Assembly (NCBI GenBank): GCA_002943765.1
Contig: PQWQ01000006.1
Location: 248,001-312,000, forward strand
From: Psoroptes ovis
Taxonomy: Eukaryota > Arthropoda > Arachnida > Sarcoptiformes > Psoroptidae
Reading direction: 5' to 3'
Length of the DNA: 64,000 nucleotides
Shown: positions 1-13,400 of the stretch, in pieces
How positions within the stretch are numbered: the first letter of the stretch is position 1
Layout: the number at the start of each line of letters is the position of its first letter
Notes under the pieces: generated by a model
Told to the model about the DNA's origin: nothing
Seen by the model: the letters and a program-made list of their open reading frames with translations, nothing else
Databases searched by the model: none
Translations under genes and position numbers: made by a program

Positions 1-660
1 GCAAATTTTGTTGAATATTCAAATGACTCATCGATAAAGTGGTTTTGAATCTTTTTTTTCAGTTTTTGTCAGTTTTCTTCTTTCAACGACATCCTTGATG
101 ATTTATTTCCTACATTTAAAAGCGATTCAAGATGCACTGTTTGTCAAACATTGCAAAAGGGTTGTTGTAATTCCTATGTTTATATTGATGAGATTAAGGA
201 AAAAAACCCGTGCATTATGATTGGGATTTATATGATTTGTTTAAAGTAAATGTGAAAAATTTCATCAATTATCATGATCGATGTTTTTTGTTTTCAAATT
301 CTATTCAATTAATAGATAATAAAATAAACATGGAAATCTCTTCCATTCAAATTGATTGGTTGCAATTCGATGTTGATATGATTACATTTTATGAATGATT
401 AATCTTGTTGAATCATCATAGTAAAATTTACTAAAATAGAAAAAACATCATTATCTTATCACATTGAATGTGTTTATTTGTAGAAATCTATCAAAATTCA
501 ATGTTCATCAATTTTTTTTATTTTTATTTGATTTGCTGGAAAATTCAAATTGTTCATTTGTATTTTGCTCATCAATGAATTCATAAATAATTTTACGAAA
601 TAAAATTTAAGATAAAAAATCAATTGCTAATACAATTAAATGAATGGAAAAAATTTTAAA
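1..660. other. A+T-rich non-coding flank
   Basis: No coding region is supported here. The only open frame (210-398) lacks an ATG start, shows no recognisable domain and has no convincing splice partners. The stretch is the upstream region of the gene starting at 661 and presumably holds its promoter and 5' UTR, but I cannot point to a specific element. Confidence 0.6.
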
Positions 661-3600
661 ATGTCACAATTAACATTTAATTTTTTCATTTTAATATCTT
701 TAATAAATTATTCCTTTGCTTTTCAATGTCAAGGTATGTAATGGAATTCTAAATGCATTGTAAATTATTTAAATTTTCTCACTAATTCATTTATCTGTTT
801 AGATGATGGTTTTTATCCGCATCCATCAGATTGTCAAAAATTTTTGCGATGTGTGAATCTCCGGCCAATAACATTTGATTGTGCACCTGGTACACATTAT
901 AATCCATCTATTATGGCATGTGATTGGCCTTATAATTCCGGTTGTTTACAATCATCATCAAATCCAGAATCTGAGGCAGTATCACTTGATTATGATGTTA
1001 AGCCAGAGGCAAGTAATCCATCGATCGAATATGCTCGTCAAGAGTTACCGAATCATTCCCATAATAATGGAAATCCCAATAACCAATATTTCTCGCGAAG
1101 ACCAATTTATTCAAACAATGATTATAATTACAATAATTATCATCATACAAATGCCCCTATTATTCGTGAACAATATCAATCAAATGACAATTATGATTAT
1201 GATCATCATCAATCATCTATACAATCTCCGCCATCATCATACAGACCGAGGGCATTTAATAACAATTATAACAATAAACATATTCAGCCATCAATACAAC
1301 CCATCGAACCTGAAAAACCACGTTATAATCGAATGGATCAAATATATGGTAATCGTGTCAATCATAATCCATCGAATAGGCCAAAAAATGAACGAATTAT
1401 AGTAGAACCAAGGAAATTCAACCCAGACCAATTATATTATGATCCACAAACTGGTATATATCATCAATTCCACTATGATGAGGATGATGATAGATTTTAT
1501 GATAAGTATAATTCGAATGAAGATGATCATAAATTATCATCTAAGCAACAAATAAACACAAATCCATATCATCAACATGAAACCAATGATCATGATGATT
1601 ATTCACGAAACATCAAAACTCCGTCCTTCAAAACAACAACACAATCACCATTAAAAATGTATTCACGTGATAAATATTTACCAAATAACCCAAAAAACAA
1701 TTACAATCAATATCAAGATACTAAAAATGCTAAAATTAAACAACCTTCACAACAAGAACAACAAATATTGATTGATGAAAATGATAAAAAACATGAACCA
1801 AAACAACAACAACCAAATCATAAGCAAACAATTTATAATAATAATATTGATGATGATTCAAATTATGATAAAATTGTTCGCAAAAGGCCAATTAAAAAGC
1901 CACAAAATGTCAAAGTAAAATCACCAACAACAACAACTACAACGACTACAACTGAATCGCCAGTCATCTCAACTCAATCAACACAGCCAACAAATCAAGC
2001 ACGAAGTTTTGTAGTATATGAAGATGAGTTGAAAGAATATCTTCGTTTGACTGGTGATGGAAATAAATTACCAAAACCAGTTAACAATGATTTGAATAAT
2101 ACTGATGACAATATAATGCAAGCACGTAAATCTTCTCCAGATAATCATCCATCTGATCAATTAATCACAACTGATAAAGATGACGATAAACAACTGAATC
2201 CGAATAAAAAACCTATTCCTCCAAACGAATTCAAAAAAAGACGCGAAAATATTGATGATAATAATCGGATTGATAATCAAGTGCCAACATCAACCATGCC
2301 GCCAACATCCACAACAAATAAACTAGCTGATCATCTAAGAGACTTTATATCATCATTTAATTCAAGTTCATTGCCTGATGATAATGCCGAAACCCATGGA
2401 ACAACAACAACAACGCCTATGCCATCGACAACAGCAACTCCAACAATTAAACCATCATCGGAGCCTTCGAATAATCAAACATCATCTGTACTCTATGCAG
2501 ATGATGATGATGATGATTCGGATATTGATGACAAGAATAGCGATGATGATGCAGATAAATCTCTACCAAATGAATTAGCAAATATGATTGGTTTGAAACC
2601 CAAATCAGATGAGAGCGAAGATGAAAGTGATAATGATGTTGACTCGGATAAAAAAATAAAAAATTGTACGAAAACATCTCTGGAAAACTGTGAAACATTG
2701 AAACCGAATAAAACTGGAACAAATTTTCAATGGATACAATTGCCGAATCAAAGCATGGATGATCGCCATTCTAAATTAACCAAAACATTGGAAACTGAAT
2801 CATTATCCGAATGTCAAAAATATTGTTTGCGATTATTGAGAAATTGTGTTGGTTTCACATATAATCATCGTACTATGGAATGTCGTTTAGCATATGAATT
2901 GGATGTTCAATCATCGATTGCCGATGCCTCATCGAATGAATCAGCACTGGCAACATTCATGAAAGATGATCCATCATCAACAACTACATTCATGAAACCA
3001 AGATGGAAACGTTCATATGATGGTAATGTTTTGATTGGTGAAAATGTCCGACCAAAATTAGTGGATAATATTGTCGAAATCATCGATAATGATAATGATG
3101 ATGGACTCTATCTTGATCGAATAAAATCCAACAAAAATCAACATGGTTTTTATGGAACAATTGGTGTCAGTAAAACATTTTTCAATTGCTTGCAACAATG
3201 TCTACAACAATCAAATGATTATCAAATGTGTGCCTATGTTTTATATCATCGAAAAACTGGTGTTTGTCTCATCGAACAACAAAATAAAAACAATGATAAT
3301 AATGATGATAAAATCAAAAAACTTTCATCAAGAATTTTGTCCGATAAATTTAGCATTCGCTCAGGTTGGACTATTGGCGTTTCTATTATTGATGATGATA
3401 CTGACATAAATAATAACGATGATGGAGTTGAGCCTAAAAAATCTAATTTCATAGTCGAAAACAAACCTGTTTATATACGCCTGTTCGAACAATTACTAAT
3501 GGGTGAAGATGATCGTAAATATTTTCTTGGACGCTATCTAGAACCAAAATTACGATTATCAAATATAACTGATATGAGAAAATGTGAAGAAAAATGCGGC

Positions 3601-6600
3601 GAAATCAGCTGTAAATTTGTTGCTGTTTATGAATCAAGTCTAAATGATGATCATAACAATATGACAGTAGGTTTCAATTTTTGTTATATCAATTTTCCGT
3701 TTCATTATCATTTTTTTTTGTTGAATTTTTTTATTCAAAAAGACATGTTTATTTTTCGATGAAGATTTAATGCAGATTCTGTACAAATTGATGATGACAG
3801 AACGTGCTACAATGGTCAAACGTGACCTTGAAACTACAGGTTTGCTAGATGAGCCATTTGAAAATGCGCATTCATCAAGTATTATACCGAAAATACGTAA
3901 TCGTCGTGGATTATATCTACGAGGACATGACATAGAAGATGAAACGACTGTAGAAAATAATAATAATAACGATTTGGATAGTTTCGCATCATCAACGCCA
4001 GTGAAAATGTTGGCATATGTATTTGATATACCGGAACCGTTCCTTAAATTCAATATACATGATCCAATAACAATTAATGATTCAGAGCAATTAGTTAAAC
4101 CTTTCTATGAACAATGGTTGAATGTAAATGATGATAATCAATGTTATCAACATTGTTTTAATTCATGGCTGCAAAAATCATCACATGATAGTAACATGGA
4201 AATCATAAAGAAACCATTTTGTAGGTTTTTGGTGATAAAATCCTATATTATTGATAATGAAGACAATGTAAACCGTTCAAATTGTTCATTTTATGAATTA
4301 AGTCCAGTTGCATTTACTGAGCAATCGTGGTATACGGTCGTTAAACCGATGCCAACATTATCTTATATATCGTTTGATCACATCAATATTGATAATATTT
4401 ATGATTATTTTATTAAAACTCAGGATTCAATTATTGAAACACCATCGACCGAAAATCAAATCAGTTTGTTCCATGAAATAACAACAGCTGCTTCTAATGA
4501 AAAGGAATGTTTATTTTACTGTTTGCAAACAAATTTAATGAATAATGGATCAGTAGTATCAAACGATAATGATAACGATGATATTCAAATGGTGCAACAT
4601 CAATGTTTAAGAATACATGTGGGAAAATTTAAGAATAATGATTTGAAATGTCGTTTTTATGCGAAAATAGAAAATAATAATGGTGATAAAAATTTTACGA
4701 AATTATACCAATTGAAAGAATTACCAAGCAATCTGAATTCAAATCAAAGAAATTATCATTCACTCAATAATTCATTACCATTTGATAATTATTTCAAATC
4801 CGAAATATTTGACGCAAACTCAAATAATGATTCAAAAAATGAAAAAATTCATTACATATTGAACCATTATGAACCTTTATATCGTTTGAATAGTGAAACA
4901 AATGTCAATAATTGTCTTCGTTTTTGCTTATTACTTTGGTCCAAAATCAATTATCATGGCGATCCGGATCGTTGTCGATTAGTTTTGGCAAAATTCGAAG
5001 AAAATAATGATGATAAATATGAATGTATGTTTTATGATATTGATATCGATTTGCAATCTTCTCAAAATTCTTACAAGCAAAAATATAATCAACAAATATT
5101 GAATAAATATCCTATCAATATATATCTGGTACCAAATAACAGACATCAAAATAATTCCAGCCATCCTAAATTAATAATGAAATTGAATTCTTCAGAATAT
5201 GAAACAACGATCGAAAATAAACAACAATCTAATCCTAAATGGAAAGCTCAATATCATTTTAGTCATGCTTCAGATCCAATTCAATGTTCACAAGTTCAGC
5301 CAAAACGTCATGCATCCATTGAGTCTGAGTCAAATGGGTGGCTTATAATTGCTCGTCCATTATTCATGCCTAACCAGATCTTGCCAGCCCGTGTATCTGT
5401 TCAATACGAGTGTCTTTATTTCGATGATTATCCACAACAAAAATATATCTCCAAAATGGAACCGTTAGCAGAACCGAACGGAATTATCGATGATGAAGAA
5501 ATATTAGTTTATCAATTGGTAGATACCGACACTTATGATTATGTTGAGCCAGCAATCTATAGACAATCATTACAATTTATTCGACAATCATATCAGCCTA
5601 TATTAGTTGCAACAGAGAATATGACAACAATTGAAAATTGTTTACGTCGATGTTCGGAATATAATTATTATAAAACGAATCGATTAGACCAATGCCAATT
5701 GATTTTGATCGAGCCTAATCGAGTTTTATGGAACAATATTGAAGATTATCGTTGTTCATTTTACAATCACAATATTACGATGCAAAAATATTCAGATTCA
5801 TTTTCACCATCATCAGTTGAATATTATCGATTACGTTCAATACCATCATTTGTTGCGACAAAATTCGATTCAGACGGATCTTTCGATAAATATGATTCAT
5901 TTGAAAAACTAAATGATACCAACGAAATTGAATCAATATCTAAATCAATTGTCGATAACCAGAGATTAGCGTTTTGGCATATTTCAAATGTAACTGATCG
6001 TAATCAATGTTTAGATCGATGTGTAAATACATGGGAATCCAAATTATTGTATTATCGTAATCCATCATTTTTGTCATCGAAATCATCGGATTTCATTCAA
6101 TCACATTTTTGTCGATTAGTGATTATAATTCAAGATCATAATACATTTGAATGTGCATTCTATGAAACGAATTTCACACAGGCATTAAATTCATTTTTGA
6201 TCAATCGAAATAATAATAAAAATGAAATTCAAAATGAATTCATACAAAGTAAAAATGATAGCCTTTATATGTCAGTCGATTGGCCATTATTTTCACCACA
6301 GATAACTGATAATACATTAATGCTTAGTCGTCCAGTAAATTTGGAACATTGTTTGAGTGAATGTGATCACAAAACTATTGAAAAATGTCAAGCATTGGTC
6401 ACACGTTATGAACATGAACACTTAATTAGATGTTATTTTATCGGTATCAATGAATATTTACCCGATTGGAATAATAAGCCGTTGACAAATGATCAATCGA
6501 AATTATTGATTAAGGTAATGATTTTGAAAATAATTTTAATTTTAATTTTAATTTTCAATTTCATAAATGTACATTGCATTCGATTTCTAGCTATTCACAA

Positions 6601-6692
6601 TGAATAATGATAATGAGTCACACCTTGAGCGTAACGTTGAAAATCCATACTTATCGATTATTGATTCCTATCGTAAATATCAAGATTATTAG
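661..6692 (+). CDS. Secreted chitin-binding protein with ten PAN/apple-like cysteine modules
   Basis: Exons 661-733, 803-3666, 3776-6514 and 6591-6692 join in frame to 1,925 residues. The first exon encodes a signal peptide (hydrophobic NFFILISLINYSFA). It is followed at residues 23-72 by a six-cysteine type-2 chitin-binding (peritrophin-A/CBM14) domain with aromatic residues. Residues about 75-660 are a low-complexity linker rich in Asn, Asp, Pro, Thr and His. From residue 695 a cysteine unit recurs about every 115-150 residues: C-x3-C, then C-[RQ]-L, then C-x-[FY]-[YFD]. Its starts are near residues 695, 820, 952, 1102, 1224, 1359, 1483 (degenerate), 1601, 1724 and 1838. This resembles the PAN/apple fold, which binds protein or carbohydrate. 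A role in cuticle, gut lining or another chitinous extracellular matrix is inferred. The C-terminal exon is the least certain part: another frame from 6607 to 6930 encodes a hydrophobic segment that could be a membrane anchor. Confidence 0.75.
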
Positions 6693-7410
6693 TAATTTTC
6701 ATGAATATACTTATTTCATCAACAAAAATTTAATTGATATTAATCTATGGGGATTACGATCAATTGGAAATAATCATTTCATCATCTTAATTATTTTCAT
6801 TAGCATTAATATGCTTACATTATCTTTTTTTTATACTTTTTTCTTAATTTTATTCATTTTATTTGGTCTAATTTTTTATAATTACTGCCGAAGAATCAGT
6901 ATCCATATGTGTAGCCAGGATGTAAACTAGTAAGTTTTGAAAAATATTCCATTATTTCATTCTAAATTAATAAATTATTAAATACCTTTGTAGCTTGGTT
7001 ACAAAAATGACATTGATGATCATGTCCTTCATTTTATTAAATAAAATTAATTGATAATCCATTCCTTCTTTTTTATCAATATTGGATTAGCATAATCTCG
7101 AAAAAAATGTAACTTCTTAATTTACAAATAAAGAAACATGTAAGATGCGAAATTTCATATAACATTGTTATCATATTATTTCAACCAACCAAAAGATGCA
7201 ATCAAATTGTAACATTTTTCATTTTGATTAAAATCATTAATCTTCTAATTGATTTTTGTACTGTTTATTTTTTCAAAAATTAATTTCATTTTCAATTTTG
7301 TTTTTGTTGTGTGAATTCGATGATTTGTATCATTAAGATAGTTTTATTTTCAGTTTTAGTTTCTTGAATTGATTTTTCCTTGTATGTATGTGTTTCAAAG
7401 GAAAAAAAAT
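6693..7410. other. Intergenic: 3' end of the PAN gene and upstream of the EGF gene
   Basis: It contains AATAAA-like polyadenylation signals near 6,967 and 7,035, which could end the upstream transcript. The open frame to 6930 is hydrophobic and lies in a different frame from the preferred terminal exon. Nothing else is recognisable before the signal-peptide ATG at 7411. Confidence 0.5.
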
Positions 7411-10400
7411 ATGAAGTGTCCAAGCAATAATTCAATTATTGTTTTGTTTGCATTATTTGCAATAATTCTAAATAATGAAATACATGGTGAACAAATTTCT
7501 AATGATGATTTGTACATTTTGAATAATTCAAATGATTATGATATCAATAATTATGTTGGAACAAACTTGGAATCCACTCTGATTAATGCTGAAGCAAATC
7601 CGAAAAAATATGGTGAATTGAGTTTATTTTTTTTTGTGAAAATTTTTGTTTAAAATTTCAATTTTTTTATTTTATTAAAAATCTTATTCAATGATGAAAA
7701 TATTTAGTCGATTTTACAATTATACCATCGAACAATGATTGGATTGAGATAAATGAAAAATTTCCCAAAATGATAGAACAACGATGGCAATATTTAGATG
7801 ACGACTTACAAGATAAAAGGAGATTTTTCTATTCGATTGGTGAATTTAGATCGCGTGCCCATGTTTTGTCTAACGATACAATCGATCAATTGCTAAAAGA
7901 TTATGATGTTAAACCATTCAATCAATTGACATTTGAATTTAAAGTAAGTTTATATTTTCTATTTTGATTTCAATTTTTTAGATGATGATCATTATGTTCT
8001 GATTAATCAAATGATGAAAAGATCTGGTATAGCAAAGAGAACAAATGTATTCGTGGCTATTTTGTTTTGGAAGAAGAAATTAGTAGCGATAAACCAGAAG
8101 AATGGATTGAAATAAGCAAAACTATCAATATTTATAATCGTCAATCAATTATGAATTTATTCGAGAGAGAATTTTTAAGATTGGGCAATACAGATAATTG
8201 TGAACAATCCATATTAGCATTCAAAGAACTACGAATAAAATATAATCATGTTATCATGGATGAAGAAATTGATTTGGAAAAAATTGGCAAACTTGATCGA
8301 ATTAGCAAACAGTCCAAAGTTGCAACATTAAATTTTTATAATTGTTTGAATGAAAAGAATTGCATTCTCAAATATGATCCAATTGAGAACGAAGATAAAA
8401 TATCATTCAAATATCATCCATCAAATATAAATTTCACTTTTGAATTTGATAAAAATATCAATTTTACTGAAGATGACGACTGGAAATCAACGCCTATCAT
8501 AGAAAGAAAAGGATGGAATGAATTTTCAATAACAGAAAATGGCATCCAAAAAATTCGTAATACATCTTTAACAATAAAGATGACAATAAGTGATAATGAT
8601 GAAAAAGTTAATCAAACGACAATCATTGCTATTGATTTAGATGAAGAAGACAAGATTCATAAGGCCTATGGAAATTATTTTCTCCTCGGTGAACATCCTA
8701 ATGCGGACATCGTGAATGAATTTTTGAAAAATAATGATATGGTTTATTTTTGGAATTACAATCATCCATCGAAATCATCGAAAATGCAACAAAGATTAAT
8801 CATATCTGATGAATTTAATCGCACAGATTGTTTAAAAGTTGAATATGTTGCAGATAGATCAATAGAAAATATGAAATTATGGTTGAAAATTGGCAGTGAA
8901 ACATTTTTCCATTTATATGATTATCGCCAATTATTAAAATCGAAAATAAGTTCAGCAGAATTATTAATTTGTCCAAATGATTTTATTCATCCTAATGTAC
9001 TTCGTGAAGATGAAAACGTCCAACTGTACATTCATTTATTAGATAATTATGATACCGATAATATTGTATTCTTCAGTATTGCAAAGAGTGTAATCGAAAC
9101 TGCAGTCATTGAACCACCATTCTTTTTCTATGTCGAAGGCGAAGAAGATCAAGTTTGGGCTAAATCAATGATGCCAAAATCAAATGAAAATATTCCAGAA
9201 AAAGGTCCTAAATTACTCATCAATAATTTGCAGTCAAATACAAAATATTTAATTTCAACCGAGTGGTTAGCTTATGAAAATAATTATTTATTGACAGCAC
9301 AGCCTTTGACCTTGTCAGTCGATGCAAAAATAGAAGAAATTGAAGCCAAATTTTGTGATGAAACAAATGTGTGCCAAAAATCAATGAATAAGATATTGGA
9401 AATTAAAGATCAGGATAATTATCAATATTCATTTGAATTCGAGCAACATTTAAATATTGAAAGTAAATTGGTTAAATTACACATCGAATTCATATTGGTG
9501 GATAATGTTGAAGCATTAAGTTTCGAAATGATAAATTTTGGTGATCCATGTAAAAATAAAAACTTTTGTGATGGAAAATATGCTGAACATTGCAACAGAA
9601 CAAATTTGCATGCTAATGAATACAAAAAAGAAAATTGTTTAGCAAATTACTGTTTACCAGAGAAGCAAGAAGAATGCAAATTAGGCAAGGCTGATTGCGT
9701 TGCCTCACAATGTCGATGCATATCAAAATCACCAGATGATGGTATCATGCTATATGATGGAAGAAGTAAGAAATGTAATAAAAAGAAACAGCCCGATCCA
9801 TCGCATAATAATGGTATCTTTACGTATAAATTATCATCAAAGATTGACTTGAGTTTGTATGATATTTGTGCAAACATTGAAGAAAAAGATGGAAATTTAT
9901 TATCAATGGATTTCAAATATAATAAAGAAACAATAATCAAACTAGAAGAGTTCAATTTCACCAACCCTTTTGATATATGTTTAAGTGATTTCATTGATTT
10001 TAATTCGATTGGGCCGAAAATTATTGATGGTCTGCAAATTGATTTCAAAGATACGAAAAAAGAATCGATCAATGTCACATTTTATAATCCTGAAGCACCA
10101 TCATATCGATCGATACGCACTATCAAATCAAAGGACGATATAAATTCATTTGCAATTCATTTTGAAATGAAAGATAAAAAAATCATTTTTAAAGAGAAAT
10201 TAGACCGAAAATTAATATTGAAAACAAGTTTATTATCGAATCCTTATAAAATAATCAAAGAAAATGACTTAGAAATAATTTTGAATGTCGAAAAACCAGA
10301 TAAAAAGCAATTATGTTTTGCAGAATTAAATGTACATGAATGTGAACGATTTGACAGCATAGAAGACCTGATAAAAATATTAAAAAATGATCCGGAAATA

Positions 10401-13400
10401 GATTTTTATCTTATATTTGAATTTGAAAATTTTAAAGGCAAAAATTTGACATTTGATGTTTCTATAATGGATCCATGTTATCATAACTGTAATGGTAATG
10501 GTGAATGTCAAGTGATACGAATCAATCGATACCATTGTAAATGTAATGAGGGAAGCTATGGTGACCGATGCATCAAAGGTAAATGCGATAAAGATCATGA
10601 AAAAATTTGTAAGAATTTAAATGCAAAATGCATACCCAAAACCAATTCAGTAGAAAAGTATGAATGTGAATGCGCATCTGGTTATCAATTCAATAACGAA
10701 ACGCAAAGGTAAATTTTAAGATGTTCATGTTTAATTTGATATTAAATGTGAGAATGCAAATTTATAACTTGTTAATTTAACAATCCAATTAATCTAGATG
10801 TGAACGAATAGTGATTGAAAACAAAATAATGATTTGTGGTACAACAATTCATCAATCAAAAAATAGTGATATGAAATGTTTTTTGAATAAATTCATTGAA
10901 AATATGAATTATATACAGCAAAATTTTCCATTCATACACAATAATGTATTTGATAAATCATCGAGAAAATTGAATTTTGCGCGTGAAACTGATAGTTTGA
11001 TGAAAATCACTAACATAAAGCAATTATTGAAACAAGATGATGATATTTGCATAGATTTTTACTATTTTTTGACTGGTTCAAAAGCAAAACTAAATTTCAC
11101 TTATCTCATATCCGATTCTAATAATCAAGATGATAATAAGAATTTATTAGAAATTTATGGTATCGATCAATTGAATTCATTGAAAACAATGAGAATGAAA
11201 AAAGAAAACATTGAAACAATTTGTCTGAAAGAAATGATTGATAACTCACAGGATTTAATGATTGATTCAATTATTGTTCAAACTATATTTAACAAAAACT
11301 ATAATAATGATGATTTTGCATTGATAAAAATCGATAGCATTTATACAATATCAATTGATTATAAGCGAATTTCATCGATTCCTTGGCCATATATAAGTCG
11401 TAAAAAAGATGATTTAAAAAATTGGTATGTTAAAGATGATAAAAATAATCCATTCAAAAAAGATATTGAAAAAATCTACGAAAGTGATCTTTGGTTGTTT
11501 CGTTTTCCTGAGAAACGTTGGCATCACGATTCCATTGAAGATTCAATCAGTCAATTGTCATTTTTGTCAAAACAAACTAAAACAATTGGATTTGCTCAAA
11601 TTGAAACACAATGGATGCGACAATCTCTTTATGAAAAAGCTTTTTTGTCATTCAAAATGAAATCCGAATCTTCGAAGAAGACATTGAATCATATAAATGT
11701 CAAAATCTTCAATCAAAAACGCCAATTATTGCATGATTTTGGTACTTATAAAGTTTCTAAAGAGAAAAAAGACAAAAATGAAGATAATATAATTCAAATG
11801 AATAGAATAAAGATGATCGATCTAAGCAATATTCAAATTACGAATGAAACTCTATATAAAATTGTCATACAATTCAATTACGATGATGTCGAAATTGATG
11901 AAAAATATCTCTTCAGTGTAAGTGAATTTTCGTTCGGTGATCCTTGTTACGATGTCAAAACGGGCAGAGAACAACAATGTAAGGATTTGAATGGTGGATA
12001 TGATGAAAGCATAAAATGTTTTCGTATTGTCCATTCTGAACGTGATCTCATTGATTATCAATGTGATTGTGATTTTGATGGAGGTTTAAATGGACGAAAC
12101 TGTGAAGAATACGATTATTGTAAATACAAACATAAAATCAAAGAGAATGGAAAAATGAATGGTGAAGAATACTGCAAAAAAGATGATGCTAAATGTCAAA
12201 AAGGCCAATATGAAGATTATAAATTCTTATGTAAATGTAACAATGATTCAAAATGGTTCAACATGGATGAAAAAAAATGTCTACCAGTTCAAAAATGTCT
12301 TGAAAATGTACCGAAAAATTTAGAACAACGAGAATGTATCGACAAAAATGGTGAATGTCAATGCAAATGTAAAAGTGGTTACAAAGTCGATCCTAACGAT
12401 AGAAATCGATGCATTATTGATGAAGAATGTAAATGTGACAATGAAAAAATGGTCTGTTTTAAAGAAGGATTGAATAAATTATGCAAATGTCCACAAGGTT
12501 TCCGTTATGATGAATCGATTCAAAATTGTACATCAGATTATTGCCATTTTCCTTCATTGAATCCTTGTCAACAAATGTGTATTACAATCGAAGAGGAACC
12601 ATATTTTAAATGTAAATGTGACAGAAGATATTACGAAACGAGAATAGATACAGATCCAATAACCAAAGTTCAATATAACAGATGTATATTACGTGATGAT
12701 GTGCCGGAATCATGTAAAAAATGTAATGGTCCAAATCAAATATGCAGAGATAATCAATGTGAATGTAATGATGGTTTCGAAAAATTTCAATTATCAAATG
12801 GTGAATTCGAATGCAAACTTAGAGGTATGTTTATCATTTAAAAGTTTTTACTCTAAATTAGCATTTTTTTGATAATAATTATTATTTGTAAAGACCTCAA
12901 AATGGCTTGTCCACATAATTTGCTGAGTATTGATCTTACAACCAATCGTACTGTCTGTGATTGTGATAATGAAAATTTGAAACATTGGTGGAAAAAAACA
13001 GATAATGGTTCATGCATATTGATCAAAAGTGCGTGTGATAAGGATGAAATTGGTGATAAAATTTGTCGAAAGCGCGGAGCACTTTGTATTTTGAATGATA
13101 CTAATAATCCAGATAAATATGAATGTTCTTGCCCATATGGACAAATGTTCCCTGATGGTTATCAAACAAAATCAAGAGATGCAATCAATGAATTGGATGA
13201 TTCATCTAAATGTTTACCAGTTTGTGAACTTCCGCATTATGAGCAAATTTGTACAGCGATCGGTGGTCGTTGTAATTCATTAAAATTATGGCAAAGAATC
13301 AATGAAAATAAAAAGCATACTAAAATGATTGAGAATTATTGTGATTGTTTGCCAGGATTGTTTCCGAATTTGATTAATAATGAATTTTTCTGTGTACAAA

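Noticed and set aside
875..1402. 175-codon open frame on the plus strand
   Set aside because: Shadow frame of the PAN/chitin-binding gene; its Ile/His/Met-rich composition comes from reading CAT/AAT repeats out of frame.
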